Positions 60,966 to 64,000 of a DNA stretch of 64,000 nucleotides are shown here, in pieces (the first letter of the stretch is position 1; each line of letters starts with the position of its first letter). The stretch covers positions 186,001 to 250,000 of the forward strand of contig CAZLFQ010000001.1 of assembly GCA_964558975.1 (NCBI GenBank), written 5' to 3'. The stretch comes from CAZLFQ01 sp964558975. GTDB lineage: Bacteria; Pseudomonadota; Alphaproteobacteria; Rickettsiales; Midichloriaceae. The notes beneath the pieces were generated by a model. The model worked only from the letters and a program-made list of their open reading frames with translations. It was not told where the DNA came from and searched no databases. The position numbers were made by a program, and so were the translations under genes.

Positions 60966-62306
60966 TTAGTCATCGTTATTCTGGTATATGTATGGTGCGT
61001 AATCACTTTCTGACCAGCGTTTTATTTCAAAATTTCTTCTGATCACAAATGCAAAAAAAGGATAGATTAAAATTAATGAAATTGTAATCCAAAAATTTGA
61101 CCAAGTTGGTACATCTCTTTTTATTTGTAAGATAAGGTTGATAGGAACATTATCTTTGAATGACCCAGCATCTGTTTCTATGAGTAATCGATAATTGCCT
61201 GCAGGTATATGTGATAAGAATGTTTCTGATTTTTGACTGCCTTCAGCCCAACTACCATCACTATCATATCCAAAATAATACTCTATACCCTGAACTAAGT
61301 TAAACTCCTCATTAGTTTGCTCGTTTACCAAAGCTAATTCTAACTCAACCCAATTATTCTGAACTGGGGATGAGCTTTGAATTAATATATTACCTTCTTT
61401 TGGAATATTTATTAATGGAGTAATTAGCGGAAGTCCTTTTTGCGCAGGGTAAACAAATTCTTGAGATTGATATACATCTGCATCATCCATCATTGCAGAT
61501 GTTATACTTTGTACAAAAAAAGCAATTAATATTGCTACCATTGCAGTAGTCCATATCTGGCCAAGAGTATTTTGAAAAAGGGATGGTTGATTTGGAGCAA
61601 CTCCACGTTCTCTGGGCATTGACTTTTTAATATTAAATGCAGACGCAATTTCTGATGGCTTTATGTACTTACACAAGGATACGTTTATCTCCTCATCATT
61701 CATTTCTGAGCTAATCATAAACGGTGGGCAGATATAATCGGCAACTTTATTAGTCTCTCCAACTTTTACACGCCAATAGAACTCGCCTTTTACATATTCA
61801 ACAATTGATTCACCTTTTAGGAAAACCTTGTATTTTTTACCTTCGAAATAGACTGTGTTGGAATGTCCAATACCAGGAATATCTTCTTGCAATACTTTTA
61901 CTAAATTCCATTGACCTGCTGCTTGGACTAAAAACCTAAAGCCATGATAAGGATTATATAATAAGTACTCTTCCCATTTATATTTTTTTGTTTCGTCTGT
62001 TTTTTGAACGTAACCTATTACTTCCCAAACGATATCTCCTATTATTCCTCTTGAACCTATTTCGATAAAAATACTACGAGAATTAATACTAGCTTTGCTA
62101 ATAATTTGGTAATTCTCATCTAAAACATCTATGATTGATGAACATTGGCCACAAATAGCACTTATACTACTTCCAACTGCTTTTATAGTAATATTTCCAC
62201 CACATGATGGGCATTGAAAAGTTTTTGGTTTTCCATTTGGTTTATCTGCTGGAACATTTTTAGATTTCTCAGTATCAGTGGTCCATTGATTTGCTAAATC
62301 ATCCAT
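60966..62306 (-). CDS. DUF4178 protein with zinc ribbon and two membrane helices
   Basis: 446 residues. N-terminal zinc ribbon Cys32/35 and Cys52/55 (QCPSCGGN...CGQC), then a DUF4178 beta domain (IGDIVWEVIGYVQKTDETKK, EEYLLYNPYHGFRFLV), a membrane helix about residue 260 (TAMVAILIAFFVQS), a beta-rich likely extracytoplasmic domain, and a last helix (ITISLILIYPFFAFVIRR). ATG 62306 is chosen because it forms TAATG with the previous stop; upstream in-frame residues to 62339 are not needed. The probable topology places a sensor-like domain outside the membrane. Confidence 0.85.
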   Translation of the reverse strand: MDDLANQWTTDTEKSKNVPADKPNGKPKTFQCPSCGGNITIKAVGSSISAICGQCSSIIDVLDENYQIISKASINSRSIFIEIGSRGIIGDIVWEVIGYVQKTDETKKYKWEEYLLYNPYHGFRFLVQAAGQWNLVKVLQEDIPGIGHSNTVYFEGKKYKVFLKGESIVEYVKGEFYWRVKVGETNKVADYICPPFMISSEMNDEEINVSLCKYIKPSEIASAFNIKKSMPRERGVAPNQPSLFQNTLGQIWTTAMVAILIAFFVQSITSAMMDDADVYQSQEFVYPAQKGLPLITPLINIPKEGNILIQSSSPVQNNWVELELALVNEQTNEEFNLVQGIEYYFGYDSDGSWAEGSQKSETFLSHIPAGNYRLLIETDAGSFKDNVPINLILQIKRDVPTWSNFWITISLILIYPFFAFVIRRNFEIKRWSESDYAPYIYQNNDD

Positions 62307-63013
62307 TACCAGCCCTCCAAAGGTCGTAGTCGTTGGCATCTTAACTCATTCCAACCAATATAGTTACCTAAATATACTCTTGTTCCATTGTCTGCAATTT
62401 CAATAGTAGCAAATCTATTTCTAGATCCTAATAAATCAATACATATACTTTTTCTACCCTTTATTGCGCTAAAAGGTAACTCTCCTTCGCTTCCTACACA
62501 TGTAGCACTCTTGATGTCTACTACTTTGAATTCTTCCTTGCTAATTGTTAAATACGAGCCAAGTTTGAACGGTAATGCATTACGTTTTGTAACCTTTCCT
62601 GTATTTTTAAGATTTTCTGTAATTGAACTATCTGAAAGTTGCTGCATAATTTTTTTTAATGCGGGATCTTTTGAGTAATCAACTTCAAAACAAACTGCAA
62701 AATTTCCCTGAGCTTCCACAAGCCAACCTCTACTGGAATCATCAGTCATTAGAAACCATTCATTCCAAAATCCATCCGCCCAGCCCATTTTAAAGCGGCC
62801 AATTATTCCAAATCTTCTCCCTCTATAAAAACCCTCGGTACCAATTTGTAATGGACTCATATCATCTGGAAGTGCTGCCATTTTTCCAATCGACTCAACA
62901 TCAATATCATGACGAACAATCATTGAGTTGCAGTACTTACATACTGCATACACAGATACGTTAGATTGAAACGCTACTTCAGCACCGCAAGATGGACAAT
63001 TGAACTTTTTCAT
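62306..63013 (-). CDS. DUF4178 protein with zinc ribbon, soluble
   Basis: 235 residues. Zinc ribbon at the very start: Cys6/9 and Cys25/28 (FNCPSCGAE...CKYC). The DUF4178 domain reads IGTEGFYRGRRFGIIGRFKM, then WADGFWNEWFLMTDDS and GWLVEAQGNFAV. A second beta module follows (LGSYLTISKEEFKVVDIKSA). No membrane helix. Three bases after the SPFH gene and coupled (TAATG) to the larger DUF4178 gene. Together the two look like a duplicated scaffold pair. Confidence 0.85.
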   Translation of the reverse strand: MKKFNCPSCGAEVAFQSNVSVYAVCKYCNSMIVRHDIDVESIGKMAALPDDMSPLQIGTEGFYRGRRFGIIGRFKMGWADGFWNEWFLMTDDSSRGWLVEAQGNFAVCFEVDYSKDPALKKIMQQLSDSSITENLKNTGKVTKRNALPFKLGSYLTISKEEFKVVDIKSATCVGSEGELPFSAIKGRKSICIDLLGSRNRFATIEIADNGTRVYLGNYIGWNELRCQRLRPLEGW

Positions 63014-63016
63014 CAG

Positions 63017-64000
63017 CTATTTTATTCTTCCAAGAAGTTCAGTTTTTTTATTATCAAATTCTTGTTGTGTGATGATTCCTTTCTTAAGAAGATCACCAAG
63101 TTTTTCCAAAGTTTGAAGCGGATCTTCTTGGGTTACTCCACCACTACTTGCATTCGTTCCCATGTTATTCATCATCATCTGACCCATAGCCATACCAGCT
63201 CCTATTCCTGCGCCAGCACCAGCAACGCCTCCTGGGTTTTCAGCAGCTATTGAAATAGAATCAGCAGTTTGAAACTGAGCATATTTCTGAAGATCACCAA
63301 CTATTCTCATTGAGCTAACACGATCAAGATGCTTTTCAAGCTCTTCTGGTAACGAGAGGCTGCTTACAAAGAAGCTTTTTAATGCCAAGCCGTATTCCTT
63401 AAGTGCTGGTGCGACAGCATCTTTTAATTGTTTTGAGAATGCTTCTTGATTGGCAGCCATATCAAGAAATGCAACATCACTTTTGCCAAGAAAAGTTGCA
63501 AGTGAAGTAAGGATCGCAGAACGTAACTGCCCTTCAACTTCTAATACAGTATATTTTTCAGCAGTGCCGCAAAGTTTTTTCCAAAAGGTTTCAATGTCAT
63601 CAATTACATATGAATAATTACCGAAAGCGCGGATACGTATCACGCCAAATTCTTTATCACGAATTGTAATAGGTTGAGTAGTACCCCATTTCTGATCTAG
63701 CTGCTCACGCATTGTAAAATAATACACATCAGACTTAAAAGGAGATTCAAAGAATTTATCCCAGTTTTTAATGTATGTTAGAATTGGTAAAGTCTGGGTT
63801 GTGAGTGTATATGTTCCAGCATCAAACTTATCAGCAAATTTCCCTTCATTAAAGAACACTGCTTTCTGCGCTTCTCTTACAACTAATTGCGCGCCATTTT
63901 GAATTTCTTGATCTTGCATTGGGAAGCGGTACGCCAAAGTGCCAGGTTCAGTTTCAGTTTCAGTCCACTGAATTACATCAATAAACTGCTTAGAAAAAAA
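63017..64000 (-). CDS. SPFH-domain protein with C-terminal SHOCT (5' end outside window)
   Basis: The frame is open to the window edge, giving at least 327 residues; the part before the TTG at 63937 (KQFIDVIQWTETETEPGTLA) clearly belongs to the family, so the gene starts outside. SPFH/band-7-like core of the virion-core/YdjI type: RFPMQDQEIQNGAQLVVREA, VFFNEGKFAD, GTYTLTTQTLPIL. A Gly/Ala/Met-rich linker follows (GAGAGIGAGMAMGQMMMNN), then a SHOCT module (EKLGDLLKKGIITQQEFDNK). SPFH proteins scaffold membrane microdomains; YdjI works with PspA-type stress proteins in Bacillus. First visible gene of the operon. Confidence 0.9.
   Translation of the reverse strand, partial: FFSKQFIDVIQWTETETEPGTLAYRFPMQDQEIQNGAQLVVREAQKAVFFNEGKFADKFDAGTYTLTTQTLPILTYIKNWDKFFESPFKSDVYYFTMREQLDQKWGTTQPITIRDKEFGVIRIRAFGNYSYVIDDIETFWKKLCGTAEKYTVLEVEGQLRSAILTSLATFLGKSDVAFLDMAANQEAFSKQLKDAVAPALKEYGLALKSFFVSSLSLPEELEKHLDRVSSMRIVGDLQKYAQFQTADSISIAAENPGGVAGAGAGIGAGMAMGQMMMNNMGTNASSGGVTQEDPLQTLEKLGDLLKKGIITQQEFDNKKTELLGRIK

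Noticed and set aside
1..64000. CRISPR arrays, insertion sequences, rRNA genes, toxin-antitoxin pairs
   Set aside because: I looked for regularly spaced repeats, transposase motifs, rRNA signature sequences and typical small paired antitoxin/toxin genes, and saw none.

Overview
This is an AT-rich (by eye about two-thirds A+T), gene-dense chromosomal window. It reads as an alphaproteobacterium of the order Rickettsiales or a close relative. The pointers are a 1577-residue NAD-type glutamate dehydrogenase, a RalF-like Sec7 protein (a host Arf exchange factor known from Rickettsia and Legionella), a divergent VirB4 of a type IV secretion system, scattered gene-transfer-agent (GTA) head genes, and alphaproteobacterial housekeeping blocks. 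LptF and UDP-glucose dehydrogenase argue for an LPS-bearing envelope. A FliX-like protein and sigma-54 suggest a relative that keeps, or recently kept, flagellar genes, as in Midichloriaceae-like lineages. That placement is inference; no rRNA is present to test it.

Layout. 1-7.6 kb: tail of an unknown gene, htpG, a small unknown gene and gdhB. 7.7-10.5 kb: rpmJ, ugd, mutM and an unknown membrane protein. 10.7-20.4 kb: mreB, lptF, rpsB-tsf (with a clear terminator), pyrH-frr, a PhzF-like protein, a dCMP deaminase, a methyltransferase that carries a lipoprotein signal, xseA and a GNAT acetyltransferase. 20.4-31.1 kb (minus strand): a cysteine-rich exported protein, a VirB4 paralogue, an 861-residue unknown protein, tgt and the Sec7 protein; this is the host-interaction part. 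31.2-43.8 kb: nuoG, a FliX-like gene, an AEC transporter, an RND efflux pair, rpoN, ruvB, lolD and rpmG. 43.9-46.7 kb: lineage-specific small membrane or lipoproteins and a Sel1-like protein with a PPxY motif.

46.7-54.3 kb holds a GTA-like head-gene series on the minus strand (portal, prohead protease, HK97 capsid, head-tail connector, head-tail joining protein, DUF3168 protein). It is broken up by plus-strand genes: an EVE-domain pair, an RDD gene with tRNA-Val, and a 138-residue unknown gene. No terminase, integrase or tail genes are present, so it is a dispersed GTA remnant rather than a prophage.

55.9-64.0 kb is the most interesting block: a tightly packed minus-strand operon of at least nine genes. 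In transcription order these are an SPFH-SHOCT protein (running off the window), two zinc-ribbon DUF4178 proteins, a 45-residue membrane microprotein, a DUF350 membrane protein, a membrane-embedded spermidine-synthase-like protein, a Tat-exported flavin amine-oxidase-like protein, a polytopic membrane protein and an S-adenosylmethionine decarboxylase. It joins complete aminopropyl-donor chemistry to membrane-stress scaffold families, and its biochemical product is, as far as I know, not established.
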